Position numbers and translations under genes: made by a program. From contig CALIBL010000048.1 of the NCBI GenBank assembly GCA_938045805.1, positions 1 to 64,000 on the forward strand: 64,000 nucleotides of DNA. The letters run 5' to 3'. The notes beneath the pieces were generated by a model. That model was not told where the DNA came from. It worked only from the letters and a program-made list of their open reading frames with translations, and ran no database searches. Below are positions 49,360 through 59,898 of the stretch, piece by piece. The DNA comes from an uncultured Rubripirellula sp. Its GTDB lineage: Bacteria > Planctomycetota > Planctomycetia > Pirellulales > Pirellulaceae. Numbering within the stretch: position 1 is the stretch's first letter; each line of letters opens with the position of its first letter.

Positions 49360-50975
49360 GCCCCCACCCTCAAGTAGGAGCCAATTTTTTTACCGACCAA
49401 TTCAATCGGCGTGACATGGTTTGCTAATCCGGCAGCAACGACGCTACCGGGCATCCCCCAAACAACGCTGGTCGCCTCGTCCTGGGCGACTACAGCTCCC
49501 CCCATCTCTCTAATCGCTCGGCAACCGTCCCGACCATCGTGCCCCATCCCGGTTAACATCACCCCAAGTACACCGCCAACCACCTCATTGGCCGCAGAGC
49601 GAAAAAGGACATCAGCGGATGGGCGACAGGAATTAACCGGATCAGAATGATTGATTGCAGTGATGTATCCGGTGGACGATCGATTCACTTCAAGATGATT
49701 TCCCCCCGGTGCAATCCGAATCATCCCCGGCCGCAGGGCCTCACCGTCAACCGCTTCTTCGATATCTAACCCAGTTTCTTCCGCTAGACGGGACGCTAAG
49801 TACTTGGTGAACATCGTTGGCATATGTTGCACCACGAGAATGGGTTTTGTCAGCAATGTCCTGAGTGTCGAATCGTGGAAGAGGGTCGCCAGAGCGGCTG
49901 GGCCGCCGGTACTGGCAGCGATCACCACCAACTCAATCGACTTGGTTTGCGTCGGCATGACCGGCGGAAGCTCGCTGGAATTCGGTCGTGCAGTGACGGT
50001 GCGACCGCGATTACAAAGCCATTTGAGCCTCGGTGCAATCTGGTCGCGGATTACATTTTTACCTGCCTGAATATCACTCATACGAGCTCCACCCGGCTTG
50101 AAAACGAAGTCCTTCGCACCGAGAAGCAACGCGTCTGTCGTCGCCTTCGCACCACGTTCAGTCCGGGAACTGAACATCACCACCGGAACTCGGGTGCCCT
50201 CAGATCGCATGATTCTCAACATCTCAAGGCCGTCCATCCGAGGCATCTCGATATCCAACAGAACCACGTCAGGCTTCTGCTTTTCGATCTGCTCGAGCCC
50301 CTCTACGCCGTCCGCAGCACCTCCAACAATGGAAAATCCTCCGACCGACTCAAGGGTCGACTTGATCACGTTGCGAACCATCGATGAATCATCCACCGTC
50401 AAGACGCGAATGCTCTGCAGCGATGCAGGTAACCTACTGCTTATCTCCGTCTCTGCTTTTTCGCGACTTGAAAGCTGCGGCGAATCAAGTTTCTTCGACT
50501 TTGAAGCAAGTTGTTCGGAGTCTCTGCGACTGTCCAACTTGTGTTCGTCTGTTTGTTGATGATTAACACCTGCGTCGGAAGTCATTGTTGAGCTGGCTGA
50601 TGCAGATGCAAGAATCCCAAGAGCTGTCAATTTCTTCGTGATGGCGCCCGGAGTACACGGCTTCACAAGGTACTCATCCACTCCAATTCTCATTGCTTGA
50701 CCGATCCTCTCGGAATCGGCGATGCTGCTGATCATCAATAACGGCATTTTTCGATAACGCACCGCACTTCGCACTTTGGTGGCGAACTGAACGCCATCCA
50801 TTTCGGGCATTTCCCAATTCACGGTGACAATATCAAAGGGTCCTTGCTCGTTGAGAATTCCCCAAGCCTCTGAACCGTCCTGTGCTTCAATCGTCTCAAA
50901 ATCGAGACTGCGCATGATTTTGGCAATGATCCCCCGAATCGGTCGTGAGTCATCAATTACCAATGCACGCATCAT
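49356..50975 (-). CDS. cheB: CheB methylesterase with extra degenerate receiver
   Basis: A 539-residue protein: receiver 1 (residues ~1-120), linker, receiver 2 (~188-310), CheB methylesterase (~345-535). Receiver 2 is normal, with DD near 195 and phospho-Asp D241 in LLDIEMPRMDG. Receiver 1 keeps DD (8-9) and K105 but has Asn at the phospho-Asp position (N53 in TVNWEMPEMDG; codon AAT), so it should not be phosphorylated. The catalytic triad is present: S355 in AASTGG, H384 in QHMP, D480 in GMGHDG. Separated from the mcp by 324 bases, the only long gap in the operon. Confidence 0.93.
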   Translation of the reverse strand: MMRALVIDDSRPIRGIIAKIMRSLDFETIEAQDGSEAWGILNEQGPFDIVTVNWEMPEMDGVQFATKVRSAVRYRKMPLLMISSIADSERIGQAMRIGVDEYLVKPCTPGAITKKLTALGILASASASSTMTSDAGVNHQQTDEHKLDSRRDSEQLASKSKKLDSPQLSSREKAETEISSRLPASLQSIRVLTVDDSSMVRNVIKSTLESVGGFSIVGGAADGVEGLEQIEKQKPDVVLLDIEMPRMDGLEMLRIMRSEGTRVPVVMFSSRTERGAKATTDALLLGAKDFVFKPGGARMSDIQAGKNVIRDQIAPRLKWLCNRGRTVTARPNSSELPPVMPTQTKSIELVVIAASTGGPAALATLFHDSTLRTLLTKPILVVQHMPTMFTKYLASRLAEETGLDIEEAVDGEALRPGMIRIAPGGNHLEVNRSSTGYITAINHSDPVNSCRPSADVLFRSAANEVVGGVLGVMLTGMGHDGRDGCRAIREMGGAVVAQDEATSVVWGMPGSVVAAGLANHVTPIELVGKKIGSYLRVGA

Positions 50976-51299
50976 TTCACCTATGGTTCACCCTGCGACC
51001 GACGCAGTAGACCACTCCTATCTATTTCTTTTCGAACTAAGAACGCGTCTGCGACGCCGTTGTCACCGTGCTTTTCAAATTTTTGATCAATCGTGATCTC
51101 TGACTCTTCTTACCAATCGTCTTCAACCTTCGTTAAAGATCATTGATCCTTCAAACTGTGCTAAATAACTCTGAGCAGACACCCAATGCTCAGATGCTGC
51201 CTGTTGCAACGAGGACGCGACAAGCTGGGAGCCGTTGACCAAGCCGCATCGGAAAAGATGATTTGGCACGGCTGGAAAACCTGACACTTCCATTCTCCA
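50976..51299. other. Gap between mcp and cheB
   Basis: 324 bases on the operon strand with no ORF. It may hold a second promoter for cheB-cheR or an RNA processing site. No clear hairpin found. Confidence 0.4.
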
Positions 51300-53447
51300 C
51301 TACCTCTCTCGGTACTCCTCCACTAGTCGCTGTAAATTGGATGCCATTCTTGATAGATCCAAGGCGGCTGCCTGAGTATTGGATGCACCTTCAGCAGTGC
51401 TTTGCGCAGCCTGGGCAACCTGGGTCATATTTTGTGCGATCTGCGCGGTACCGGCGGCCGACTCCGCAAGGTTGCGACTGATTTCCGAAGTGGTGCTTGT
51501 CTGCTGCTCCACCGCGCTTGCGATGGTGTTTTCCTGCTGACAGATTGAATCCACGATCCCAGTGATGTCGCCGATCGCTTCGACCGCTCGTAGGGTATCT
51601 TCGCGAATTTGCTCAATCGAGTCGCGAATGTTATTTGTTGCCGCAGCGGTTTCTTTGGCGAGCTCCTTCACTTCACCGGCAACCACGGCAAAGCCTTTGC
51701 CCGCTTCGCCTGCTCGGGCTGCTTCGATTGTGGCGTTTAGAGCAAGTAAATTGGTCTGTTCCGCAATCGACGTGATGACTGAAACCACTTCACAGATCCT
51801 CTGGCTACTGGCTCCCAATTGGTGAATCGAAGCATCTGCGGACTTTGCCATCTCCACCGCACGGTTCGCAACCACTGCCGCATCTCCGGCGCTCGTTGCA
51901 ACTTCTCGAACCGATACGCTAAACGTCTCGAGGCCGCTAGAAACATTACGGGTGTTCTCGCTGACGTGGTCGGCGGCCTCGCTCACCACGCGGGCTTGTG
52001 CTGTTGTCTCTTCGGCAGCCGAGCTCATGTGCTCACTAACACTCGACAATTCTTCGCTCGCCGATGCCAAAGTCTGCATATTGTCGCCAATCGCTCGTAC
52101 TAAATCCTGCTGCCTGCGGTGCTGTGCGCTGAATCGTCGTGAAATCCCAACCGCGACCAGTCCAACCAGAGCAGACGAAACGCTGGTTACGATCAGTGTG
52201 AACCAAAAGATTTGCTTGGTGGGTTTCTCGACGACCTCCACGGGAACTTCTGAAACCAAAGCCCACGTGACTGGTTTTCCTGCGCTGGTCGAATGCACGA
52301 CAACACGACCCCAACTTTGCAGCGTTAGCTCACCTGTCCGTCCAGGATAGCGTCCCACACCGGACTGATTTTCTTCGCCAAAAGGCTCGCGTGCACCCAC
52401 GGTGTCCACTCGCGTTTTCAAGAGTCTGGCTGCATACCCCTCAGTATCTTGGATATTGTTCCGCATCAGATGGTCCGAACCGACGACGAACACTTCACCA
52501 CGCTCGTCAGAGAGATTCCCAGAGTGCATGATCTCATCGATCTGCGCAATGGGCATCTGGAATACCGCTACCCCTATTTTTTCACCTCCGCGAAAAATTG
52601 GAGATGCAATAAAACTTGCTGGGTCGCGATAGCTTGGCTCGTATGGTTGATAATCTGTGAAGGAGACGTAATCAGACCACCCTGACCCCTCAGCCTCCTC
52701 AAAGACATCTGCGAGATTCGTACTTGAAAATGGACCTCGACGCATCGAAGTTGCAAAATCAGCCTCTTTGCATACCGAGTACACCACGGCACCGGACTTT
52801 GCATCGATCAAAAACAGGTCATAAAACCCAAACGTCTCTCGATAACGCCGCATCTTTTGATGGTACTTGCGATGCACGTCGCTGTACTGAGTTCCATCGT
52901 TAGCCGCATCATAGAGATCCTTTGAACCAATAGGATATTGGTTTTGAGCAATATATTGATTCTGTAAATAAAGTGCCCTCGAATCCATCGGCTGAACAAT
53001 CGCATCAACCGACGGCAGTTCTCCGGTCTCTTGTTTGTATCGCCCCGCAAACTCAGTTGAATAGAAGTCCTTTAGGCTTGATCGCAAGTTGGTTTCGTTT
53101 GCATCGAGGTTCACCCCCGCTTCGCCATCGAGCTGTTGATATGCTGAGGAAAACTCGTTCATCGCTTCAACCACCATCAGATCGTCGCTAAAGATCCTAA
53201 TCTGGTCGTGTATCGTTTCGAAATACCGTTCGATCTGCACTGACTTTGAGTATCGATTTTGCTCGAGCGTCTTTGCTGCCTCAGTTGCCAACAGACCAGA
53301 GACGTATTGATAGATCGTTATCCCCAAGACCAATAGGGGAACGATTGATAGAAACAAAAGGGTGATCAATAGCTCGCCGGTGACTAACGCTATCCAGCGT
53401 GCCAACCAACCGTCTTTCTTATTCGACTGATTCATGATCATGCTCAT
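51300..53447 (-). CDS. Methyl-accepting chemotaxis protein, no clear HAMP
   Basis: A 715-residue receptor. TM1 near residues 15-48, a large outside sensor domain of Cache type ([17 protein letters not shown]), TM2 near 412-434, then a signalling coiled coil. The hairpin tip is well kept ([34 protein letters not shown] in outline). Between TM2 and the coil only a short stretch is present, and no HAMP pattern is visible. No pentapeptide CheR/CheB tether at the C-terminus. Stop/start overlaps with cheW by four bases. Confidence 0.93.
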   Translation of the reverse strand: MSMIMNQSNKKDGWLARWIALVTGELLITLLFLSIVPLLVLGITIYQYVSGLLATEAAKTLEQNRYSKSVQIERYFETIHDQIRIFSDDLMVVEAMNEFSSAYQQLDGEAGVNLDANETNLRSSLKDFYSTEFAGRYKQETGELPSVDAIVQPMDSRALYLQNQYIAQNQYPIGSKDLYDAANDGTQYSDVHRKYHQKMRRYRETFGFYDLFLIDAKSGAVVYSVCKEADFATSMRRGPFSSTNLADVFEEAEGSGWSDYVSFTDYQPYEPSYRDPASFIASPIFRGGEKIGVAVFQMPIAQIDEIMHSGNLSDERGEVFVVGSDHLMRNNIQDTEGYAARLLKTRVDTVGAREPFGEENQSGVGRYPGRTGELTLQSWGRVVVHSTSAGKPVTWALVSEVPVEVVEKPTKQIFWFTLIVTSVSSALVGLVAVGISRRFSAQHRRQQDLVRAIGDNMQTLASASEELSSVSEHMSSAAEETTAQARVVSEAADHVSENTRNVSSGLETFSVSVREVATSAGDAAVVANRAVEMAKSADASIHQLGASSQRICEVVSVITSIAEQTNLLALNATIEAARAGEAGKGFAVVAGEVKELAKETAAATNNIRDSIEQIREDTLRAVEAIGDITGIVDSICQQENTIASAVEQQTSTTSEISRNLAESAAGTAQIAQNMTQVAQAAQSTAEGASNTQAAALDLSRMASNLQRLVEEYRER

Positions 53448-53995
53448 TGGAGATCCTGTTCAACTTGTTGAACGATTTGGCTAAGGGAACGCGAGCCTTC
53501 CGCATCATCCTCTAGCAATAAAGATTTTGCTGACGCTGAATTTCTTAATTCAAGCAATTTTTCAACCCGTAGCATCAACACCAAGCGGTCTGATAATTTG
53601 ACCACTGATTGCAAACGGTCTGAAACAACTCGGTCCAAGTGCTTGGGAACTGGCTCGAAATCCCCATGATCAGGGCTGATAACCGGACCCATCTCGCCCA
53701 CTCTCAAGCTAATAAGTTCGCTTCCAACCGACACAATGAGGTGAAAGCGTGCGACCTCATTCACATCAGGTACGTCCAGATGCAACCACTCCATCGTGTC
53801 GACCACGGTAAGGATTTGACCTCGCAGATTGATCAAGCCAGAGATCGTCTTCGCGGAACTTGGCACCGGTGTAACCGGAACATCACTCACGATCTCGCGA
53901 ATGTCACCAACCTGTACCCCGCACATTACATTTCCAACAGAAAAGGTGCAGAAGGCATTGAGATCATCGGCATCAAGCAAAGCAGGTTGGATCAT
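53444..53995 (-). CDS. cheW: CheW adaptor
   Basis: A 183-residue CheW linking receptor to CheA. Seen: [38 protein letters not shown] and GEMGPVISP. The N- and C-terminal pieces are slightly longer than the usual ~160 residues; the C-terminus is a coiled coil. Overlaps cheA and mcp by four bases each, so all three should be translated in step. Confidence 0.94.
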   Translation of the reverse strand: MIQPALLDADDLNAFCTFSVGNVMCGVQVGDIREIVSDVPVTPVPSSAKTISGLINLRGQILTVVDTMEWLHLDVPDVNEVARFHLIVSVGSELISLRVGEMGPVISPDHGDFEPVPKHLDRVVSDRLQSVVKLSDRLVLMLRVEKLLELRNSASAKSLLLEDDAEGSRSLSQIVQQVEQDLQ

Positions 53996-56394
53996 CGAGC
54001 ATCCCCCATCGTTAGACGGTACTGCGTCTCTAAATCGAGCACTTCAACCACACGTCCTCGAACCAGAACAAACCGACCATCGAGCTCAGTTCCACCCACG
54101 CCCGAACCATCGGCTTGATCCCGCCTCTCTTCGAGACTCATATCAATCACGTCATTGATTTGTTTCACCAGCACCCCAAACCGAGTGCCATCGTGCTGAC
54201 AAATGATCAGAGGAGAAGTGCCTTTTCCCTCTGATTCCCCATAGGCGTTGTAAAGCGAACAAATGCGAAGAACCGAACCGCGGTAATTAGAAACAATCTG
54301 TGAATCGAAGACTTGAAGTCCTTCGATTGAGACCTCTTCAAGACGGTCCACTGAGTCCATACCAATGGCAACCTCGCGACCATGATCAACTTCACAAACG
54401 AGAAGCGTGCGATCATCAACGGCATCAATTGTCAGATCGAACGTCTGAGCATTGCTATTACCGGTGTGGACGGCACTCATGGCCTGCCCTGCACCCTCAC
54501 TGTCAGTTAATCGTTCGCGCGTTTCCGAAATGTCTTCAATTCTGACCTGTAGATCGTGACTCAATCCCGCCATCCTCGCGATACCACTCACATCGAGAAT
54601 TAAGGCCACCGCGCCATCACCGAGGATGGTGGCAGCCGAATAAGCGCCGATGGCTCTAATCGCTTTACCGATCGGTTTGACAACAATTTCCTGACCGTTA
54701 ATCACCTCATCGACGACCAGTCCAAACCGCAACTGTTCGATCTGCAAGACCGCGACCTGCGATGAGCTCAGGCCTCCCTCAACTTTCCATTGCCCCGAAG
54801 AAGACAAGCTAGACTTTCCGGTGACCCCAAGGACATCATCAAGAGAAATCAACGGTAATAAACGCTCTCGAAGGCGACAGACAGGAACCTCTTGAATCCA
54901 CTCAACCTGACTTTTATCTGCGAGCGTTAATACCTCGCGCAAACACGCTTGTGGGAGAGCAAAGACCTGACTTTCGACCCTCAAAATCAAAGCTGGCACA
55001 ATCGCGAGCGTGAGTGGTAGACGGATGGTAAATTTTGTGCCAACATCGAGTTGGCTTTCAATGTGGACTGTGCCTCCAATACGCTCGACATGACTTCGGA
55101 CCACATCCATCCCCACGCCTCGCCCCGAGATGGATGAAATCTTTTTGGCGGTGGAGAAACCGGGTTCAAAGATGTAGTTCAGAATCTCTCGCGCACCGGC
55201 ATCAGCAGCTTGCTCTTTGGATACCAGACCGGAGGTGATTGCTTTGTCTCGAATCTTCTCAACATCGATCCCGCCGCCATCATCCATTACCTCGATGACC
55301 ACCTGCCCGCTCTCATGTTGCGCTGCTAAACGTACGACACCTTCAGCCGACTTCCCCTTACGAAGTCGATCCTCGGCTGTTTCAACACCATGATCAACAC
55401 TGTTGCGAAGTAAATGTGTCAGTGGATCTTTGATCGCTTCCAACAGCGATCGGTCTAGTTCCGTGGCTTCCCCTTCGAGCTCAAGCCGAACCTGTTTCCC
55501 GCATTCAACTGCCAGATCTCGGACGATCCGCCTAAATTTACCCCATATGCCACCAATGGGCTGCATTCTGGTCCGTGTGACTCGATCCTGAATCTCACTC
55601 GTGATTTGACTAATGCGGCTGGCAACTGATGTCAGTCGCGGGTCCGCTATACCGTCGCTACAACGAGATAAACTGTTTCGGGCTAGAACCAACTCACCAG
55701 CAAAATCCATCAGCTGATCAAGAATCTGAACATCAACTCGGATCGAGGACGGCTCAGCAGCACTCTCACTTGCTACGACCCTTTCTGGCACACCCTCAAC
55801 GCTCGAAACGATCTCGGGCTCAACTTCACGGTCATCTAGGTCCCCTGCTAAGCCTGCCGCCACGTCCTTCGCGATCACTCCTTGGACGTTCTCGTTCAAA
55901 GGAGCATCGGTATCTACCACACTGCTATCTGCGGCACTTCTTTCTGCGGCAATCTTCTCTGCGCCGCTTGGACTCTCGGAGACATCTGACTGGAGGGACG
56001 CCCCACCTTCACGACTCAGCAGATCAGACAGGGTGCTGTGGACCACCCCAAAATCTTTCTCTCCTTCCTGACCGGTTTGCTCAATATTGACCAAAATCTC
56101 TCGGATTGCGTCAGCCATCGCGAGCAGTCCACTCGCGATCTCGGCGTCGAACAGCAGTTCTCCATCCCGTAGTCTCCCCAGCAACGACTCACCTTCATGG
56201 GCGAGTGCCCCAATCTTGGCGAAGCCGAAAAAGCCGCTTGAGCCTTTAATGGTGTGAACGTTACGAAAAATACTGCGTAGCCTGCTCTCATCGCGCGGAT
56301 TCTCCTCCAGTGCAACCAGTTCCTGATCAAGTTGATCGAGGTTCTCGTCGCATTCTTCAAGGAAATCAGAAAGGAACTCGTCGTGTTCACCCAT
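53992..56394 (-). CDS. cheA: CheA histidine kinase with two CheW-like domains
   Basis: An 800-residue kinase. HPt with phospho-His H47 in RNVHTIKGSSG (residues 1-110); an Ala/Glu/Ser-rich linker to ~235; dimerisation helices; HATPase with HLLRNSVDHGVE and GRGVGMDVV; CheW-like P5 domain (~490-630); then a second CheW-like domain (~655-790, LLVCEVDHGREVAIG and GVLVKQINDVIDM). Canonical CheA has one CheW domain. No P2 domain is clear. It is the first gene of the operon. The last residue pairs with cheW start by a four-base overlap. Confidence 0.94.
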   Translation of the reverse strand: MGEHDEFLSDFLEECDENLDQLDQELVALEENPRDESRLRSIFRNVHTIKGSSGFFGFAKIGALAHEGESLLGRLRDGELLFDAEIASGLLAMADAIREILVNIEQTGQEGEKDFGVVHSTLSDLLSREGGASLQSDVSESPSGAEKIAAERSAADSSVVDTDAPLNENVQGVIAKDVAAGLAGDLDDREVEPEIVSSVEGVPERVVASESAAEPSSIRVDVQILDQLMDFAGELVLARNSLSRCSDGIADPRLTSVASRISQITSEIQDRVTRTRMQPIGGIWGKFRRIVRDLAVECGKQVRLELEGEATELDRSLLEAIKDPLTHLLRNSVDHGVETAEDRLRKGKSAEGVVRLAAQHESGQVVIEVMDDGGGIDVEKIRDKAITSGLVSKEQAADAGAREILNYIFEPGFSTAKKISSISGRGVGMDVVRSHVERIGGTVHIESQLDVGTKFTIRLPLTLAIVPALILRVESQVFALPQACLREVLTLADKSQVEWIQEVPVCRLRERLLPLISLDDVLGVTGKSSLSSSGQWKVEGGLSSSQVAVLQIEQLRFGLVVDEVINGQEIVVKPIGKAIRAIGAYSAATILGDGAVALILDVSGIARMAGLSHDLQVRIEDISETRERLTDSEGAGQAMSAVHTGNSNAQTFDLTIDAVDDRTLLVCEVDHGREVAIGMDSVDRLEEVSIEGLQVFDSQIVSNYRGSVLRICSLYNAYGESEGKGTSPLIICQHDGTRFGVLVKQINDVIDMSLEERRDQADGSGVGGTELDGRFVLVRGRVVEVLDLETQYRLTMGDAR

Positions 56395-56778
56395 TGCTAG
56401 ATTCCACGAACCTCCACACGCTTGCGTTCAACCAACAGCTAATTAATTCCCAAGAGCTACCTATCAAAATGCTCGTGGCTCCATAACTACGTCTCGCCCA
56501 GTGCGGTACGCGCGCAGCGCAACACCAAGCACCCAATACTCTGCGCCACGATAGGGTGCAAAAAGGTGTTGGAGTTTACGGACTAAGAAAGCAATACCTT
56601 TTGAGCAACCGATCACGCAAACTGAGACGGTTTAAAAAGAAATGCCAGATTTAACGATCGCAAGGGAGCTAGTCAGTCGAGGGATTAAACGCTCACCGGT
56701 ACAACAGTAGCGATAACTTGCCCGTTTTGACTCAAGTACCGAGGTAAAAACTCTACGGACAACTAACCCGTTGCACCA
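56395..56778. other. Gap upstream of the che operon
   Basis: About 385 bases, with the che operon promoter on the minus strand. No gene supported. It also contains the end side of the larA-like gene. No hairpin or palindrome stood out. Confidence 0.4.
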
Positions 56779-58059
56779 TCACAACGAACGTCCCTCGGCT
56801 TGCCAGAGCCCTAAAGCTGGGTTCTGCAGAAAATAGAACTCTTCGCCATCGGCATCATGGTGCCATCCATCGGTCAACTTCGAAACGTCGTACTTCTTAA
56901 GTAAAGCTGCTAGATCTCCAGCGGTGTAATTCACCGACTCAATTTCCTCGGCGGAAAGTTTTCCAGCAGCATAGACCACTTCGAATCGATTTTCATGGGA
57001 CCCGTGAACTAGATGTGCCGCGGCCGAAGGATTCGCTGCGAGGTCTTCGTTTGCCTCAACCAGCTCCAAAATCTCAGCTTTCGTTCGATAGCCATACTTG
57101 CGAATCAGCCGATCAATCTCCTTGTCTTCGCCAAACTCCTCAACGGCAGGGCCGAGCACCGTCAGCCGTCCTCCATCGGCGATAGCGAGTCGACTTCGAT
57201 AGATCGCCTTATTTCCAAGCCACGTGCTTTTGAACTCTGATGGGTCCAAATAAGCGACCACATGTTTCGGTGCTCGGTCCAAATGCGTGATATTGACCTG
57301 GCAGGCCAGCTCTGCGGCGTCGAAAAAAGTTTGATGATCGTCGCCGATGAAAAGCCCTCGCGTATGCAATTCTCCATCAGGCATCTGCTGGATGACGGTC
57401 AGTGCGTAGAGCAGTGGCATGTTCGAACAGAACTGATCCTGCGCGTAATTCAAAATCTGACGTAGCGGTGTATTGGCTTGCCCAAGAGTCTGCTCGATCC
57501 CGTAGACGGCGCTGAGGAAATGGCTTTCATTGATCCCTTCCTGGCCGCCGGTACCAACGAAAATATTTTTGTTGTAATTCGCCATACCGATCACCTCATG
57601 CGGCACGACCTGTCCCAGTGAAAAAATTAGATCATGACCCCCGTCCCGTAGGAGGCGGTTCACCTGTGCTTGCCACGGTTTCTGATACACTCCACCGGTC
57701 ACCTCGGATACGTATTCACCAGGAACCGTACCAAGGGTCACAACATCTTCACGCCAGAAATGGGGTCGAAAAAGCTCGTGAGGGATTCCCGGAAACATAT
57801 GATCCAGCTGATCAGGTTTCATTGGACTGTGAGTCCCGAGCGCTGGCATGATGTCTGTGACACGATCACCCAGCAATTCGTGAGAGAGCACCGTCAGTTC
57901 ACCGGCACGGCTAAATAATCGGGTAGCGTCGGGCGGCAAAAGCAAAGCTCGCTCGGGAAGCCCCACCTTGTTGAAAGTTTCAGCCAATGCATCCCGCAAA
58001 TCCTCAGTGGTCAGCGAGATATTTTTTCCGCCCTTGGCGTAATAGGTCGTCATGCTCAA
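56779..58059 (-). CDS. LarA-like nickel-pincer enzyme homologue
   Basis: A 426-residue protein of the LarA/DUF2088 family, whose founding member is the nickel-dependent lactate racemase. GTHSPM holds H77. H154 (VVPHEV), K164 (NYNKNIF) and H180 (INESHFLS) have the same spacing, 10 and 16, as H174, K184 and H200 of L. plantarum LarA, so the cofactor site looks intact. The substrate is unknown; planctomycetes have several homologues. LarB, LarC and LarE are not in the window. Confidence 0.85.
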   Translation of the reverse strand: MSMTTYYAKGGKNISLTTEDLRDALAETFNKVGLPERALLLPPDATRLFSRAGELTVLSHELLGDRVTDIMPALGTHSPMKPDQLDHMFPGIPHELFRPHFWREDVVTLGTVPGEYVSEVTGGVYQKPWQAQVNRLLRDGGHDLIFSLGQVVPHEVIGMANYNKNIFVGTGGQEGINESHFLSAVYGIEQTLGQANTPLRQILNYAQDQFCSNMPLLYALTVIQQMPDGELHTRGLFIGDDHQTFFDAAELACQVNITHLDRAPKHVVAYLDPSEFKSTWLGNKAIYRSRLAIADGGRLTVLGPAVEEFGEDKEIDRLIRKYGYRTKAEILELVEANEDLAANPSAAAHLVHGSHENRFEVVYAAGKLSAEEIESVNYTAGDLAALLKKYDVSKLTDGWHHDADGEEFYFLQNPALGLWQAEGRSL

Positions 58060-58226
58060 ACAATCACGTTAGATGGTCCACAAGTTGAATCAATCCACAG
58101 TACTCTTTTAACCTAACCCAAGATTTGCCGTAACGCCGATTGCCGTGAAATTTGATTCACGCAATCATCTTCGAGTCATCTCCTGCCCGCTTGACGACCT
58201 CACTTCCTAAACCTTCTGATACTCCA

Positions 58227-58661
58227 ATGAATACGAAAGAAATCGAAGATCGAATCCCTCATCGCTCCCCAATGCTACTTATTGACGAAATCGTCTCGAT
58301 CAGTGAGTCAGAAATCACCTGCAGAAAAACCTTTTCAGAGGACGAACCCTTCGTCCAAGGGCACTTTCCGGACTTCCCGCTCGTCCCTGGTGTGATCCTC
58401 TGTGAATGCTGTCTGCAAGCAGGAGCTCTTTTACTATCCGATCTCGCCACCTTGGACGGAGACGTCGTTCCAATCGCGACACGAATGGACGGGGTCAAAT
58501 TTAAAAAGATGGTCCGTCCGGGTGACACGGTGGAAATCCACGCCAAGCTGGACGAGCAGATCAGCAACGCTTATTACATGACGGGCAAGATGACTCTAAA
58601 CGGCAAGCTTTCCGTGCGACTTGAATTTGCCTGCAGTATCGCCGCGACTGCCAACGAATAG
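58227..58661 (+). CDS. fabZ: FabZ-like 3-hydroxyacyl-ACP dehydratase
   Basis: A 144-residue hot-dog fold dehydratase. [13 protein letters not shown] at the N-terminus, catalytic H46 in [11 protein letters not shown], and E60 in VILCECC, spaced 14 as in E. coli FabZ. ATG 58227 is chosen; the frame is open to 58152. It precedes fabI by 22 bases, so both likely act together in fatty acid elongation. Being one of possibly several FabZ-like genes in the genome, the exact chain specificity is unknown. Confidence 0.86.
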   Translation: MNTKEIEDRIPHRSPMLLIDEIVSISESEITCRKTFSEDEPFVQGHFPDFPLVPGVILCECCLQAGALLLSDLATLDGDVVPIATRMDGVKFKKMVRPGDTVEIHAKLDEQISNAYYMTGKMTLNGKLSVRLEFACSIAATANE

Positions 58662-58683
58662 ATTGATCCGAGAGCACCATAAA

Positions 58684-59532
58684 ATGAGCAGCCAAGAATC
58701 CGAACGTCTTGCAACCGAGTACCTCGGTTTTGCCGATAACACCTATCTCGTGATGGGGGTCGCAAACAAGAAGAGTGTCGCTTACCGGATCGCCAAGCAG
58801 ATTGAACAACTTGGAGGTCGCGTCATCTACGCTGTGCGCAGTGAGCAACGCAAGGAGAGCCTTGCAAAGCTTCTACGGGACCGTGAGATCATGGTGTGTG
58901 ACGTTGAAAAGTCTGAGGAAATTGAATCGCTCGCGGTGTCATTGCGAGAGCGTGATGTTCGTCTTGCAGGATACGTTCATTCCATAGCATTCGCCGATTA
59001 CCCAAACGGCATTCGGCCATTTCACGAAACCACGCGTCAACAGATCTTGCAGGCATTCGACATCTCCTGCTTTTCACTGACACACGTATGCAACGCTCTC
59101 AAAGATCTTTTCACTGAGAACGCATCGGTCGTCACAATTGGAATCAGCACCACACGCATGGCCAGCGAAAGTTATGGCTTCATGGCGCCGATCAAAGCCG
59201 CACTTGAATCTTCCCTCGCATTTCTGACCAAGTCATTCAGCAAATTTAGTCGCGTACGATTCAACGCGGTGGCTGCTGGCCTGCTCAAAACGAGTGCCTC
59301 GGCGGGCATCCCAGGCTACGTCGATTCTTACCTGTTTGCCGAAAAAGTGATCCCACGTGGCGAAGCGGTTCAGACCGACGAAGTGGCCAACACCGCGATC
59401 TTTCTCCTTAGTCCAATGAGTAGTGGGATCACCGCCCAAAGCGTCGTAGTCGACGCGGGAATGTCGATCAATTATTTCGACCAAGCAGTCATCGACGCGG
59501 TCTCCGCGGCCGACCTCGGTCACGGCGTCTGA
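58684..59532 (+). CDS. fabI: Enoyl-ACP reductase, FabI type
   Basis: A 282-residue short-chain dehydrogenase. NAD(P)H-binding start [19 protein letters not shown], the HSIAFA segment typical of FabI, and catalytic Y164 and K171 ([10 protein letters not shown]-x6-K). C-terminal [15 protein letters not shown] 58684 lies 22 bases after the fabZ stop, giving an operon of two fatty acid steps. FabI is the triclosan-target class. Confidence 0.9.
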   Translation: MSSQESERLATEYLGFADNTYLVMGVANKKSVAYRIAKQIEQLGGRVIYAVRSEQRKESLAKLLRDREIMVCDVEKSEEIESLAVSLRERDVRLAGYVHSIAFADYPNGIRPFHETTRQQILQAFDISCFSLTHVCNALKDLFTENASVVTIGISTTRMASESYGFMAPIKAALESSLAFLTKSFSKFSRVRFNAVAAGLLKTSASAGIPGYVDSYLFAEKVIPRGEAVQTDEVANTAIFLLSPMSSGITAQSVVVDAGMSINYFDQAVIDAVSAADLGHGV

Positions 59533-59898
59533 TGCTGCAATCTTTGGAATCATCTGATTTGCAACCCAACGATTGCAACCACATCGCCATCAAGCAACCT
59601 TGCCACCCAGTGGATGTGTCAAAATCGTCACAGCCGAAAAGTTTTCCTGCACGCGTGCTCAGCTTCAGCTGGGGAAGAAGCTACCGGCGGGGTGATTCGG
59701 CAGAAACCTGCACTCCGACTTGTCAAACGTCCTTCGCACGTGGCGTTCAGGCAGATATCATGTCGGCAATTATTCAGTCATTGCGTGGGTAACTCGCCCA
59801 GAGACTCAACACCTGAGCTTGGATCCAGTAACCCAACCATGACCGTAGCACGCCCGCTACCTTGTTCCAACACATCATCACGTGACAACGATTAACCG
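59533..59898. other. Gap before ilvE
   Basis: About 366 bases with two short open frames (59532-59792 and 59614-59895) that have no family features. They are treated as chance. The ilvE promoter should be here. Confidence 0.45.

Noticed and set aside
59614-59895. Short ORFs before ilvE
   Set aside because: Random composition, no start signal and no conserved pattern.
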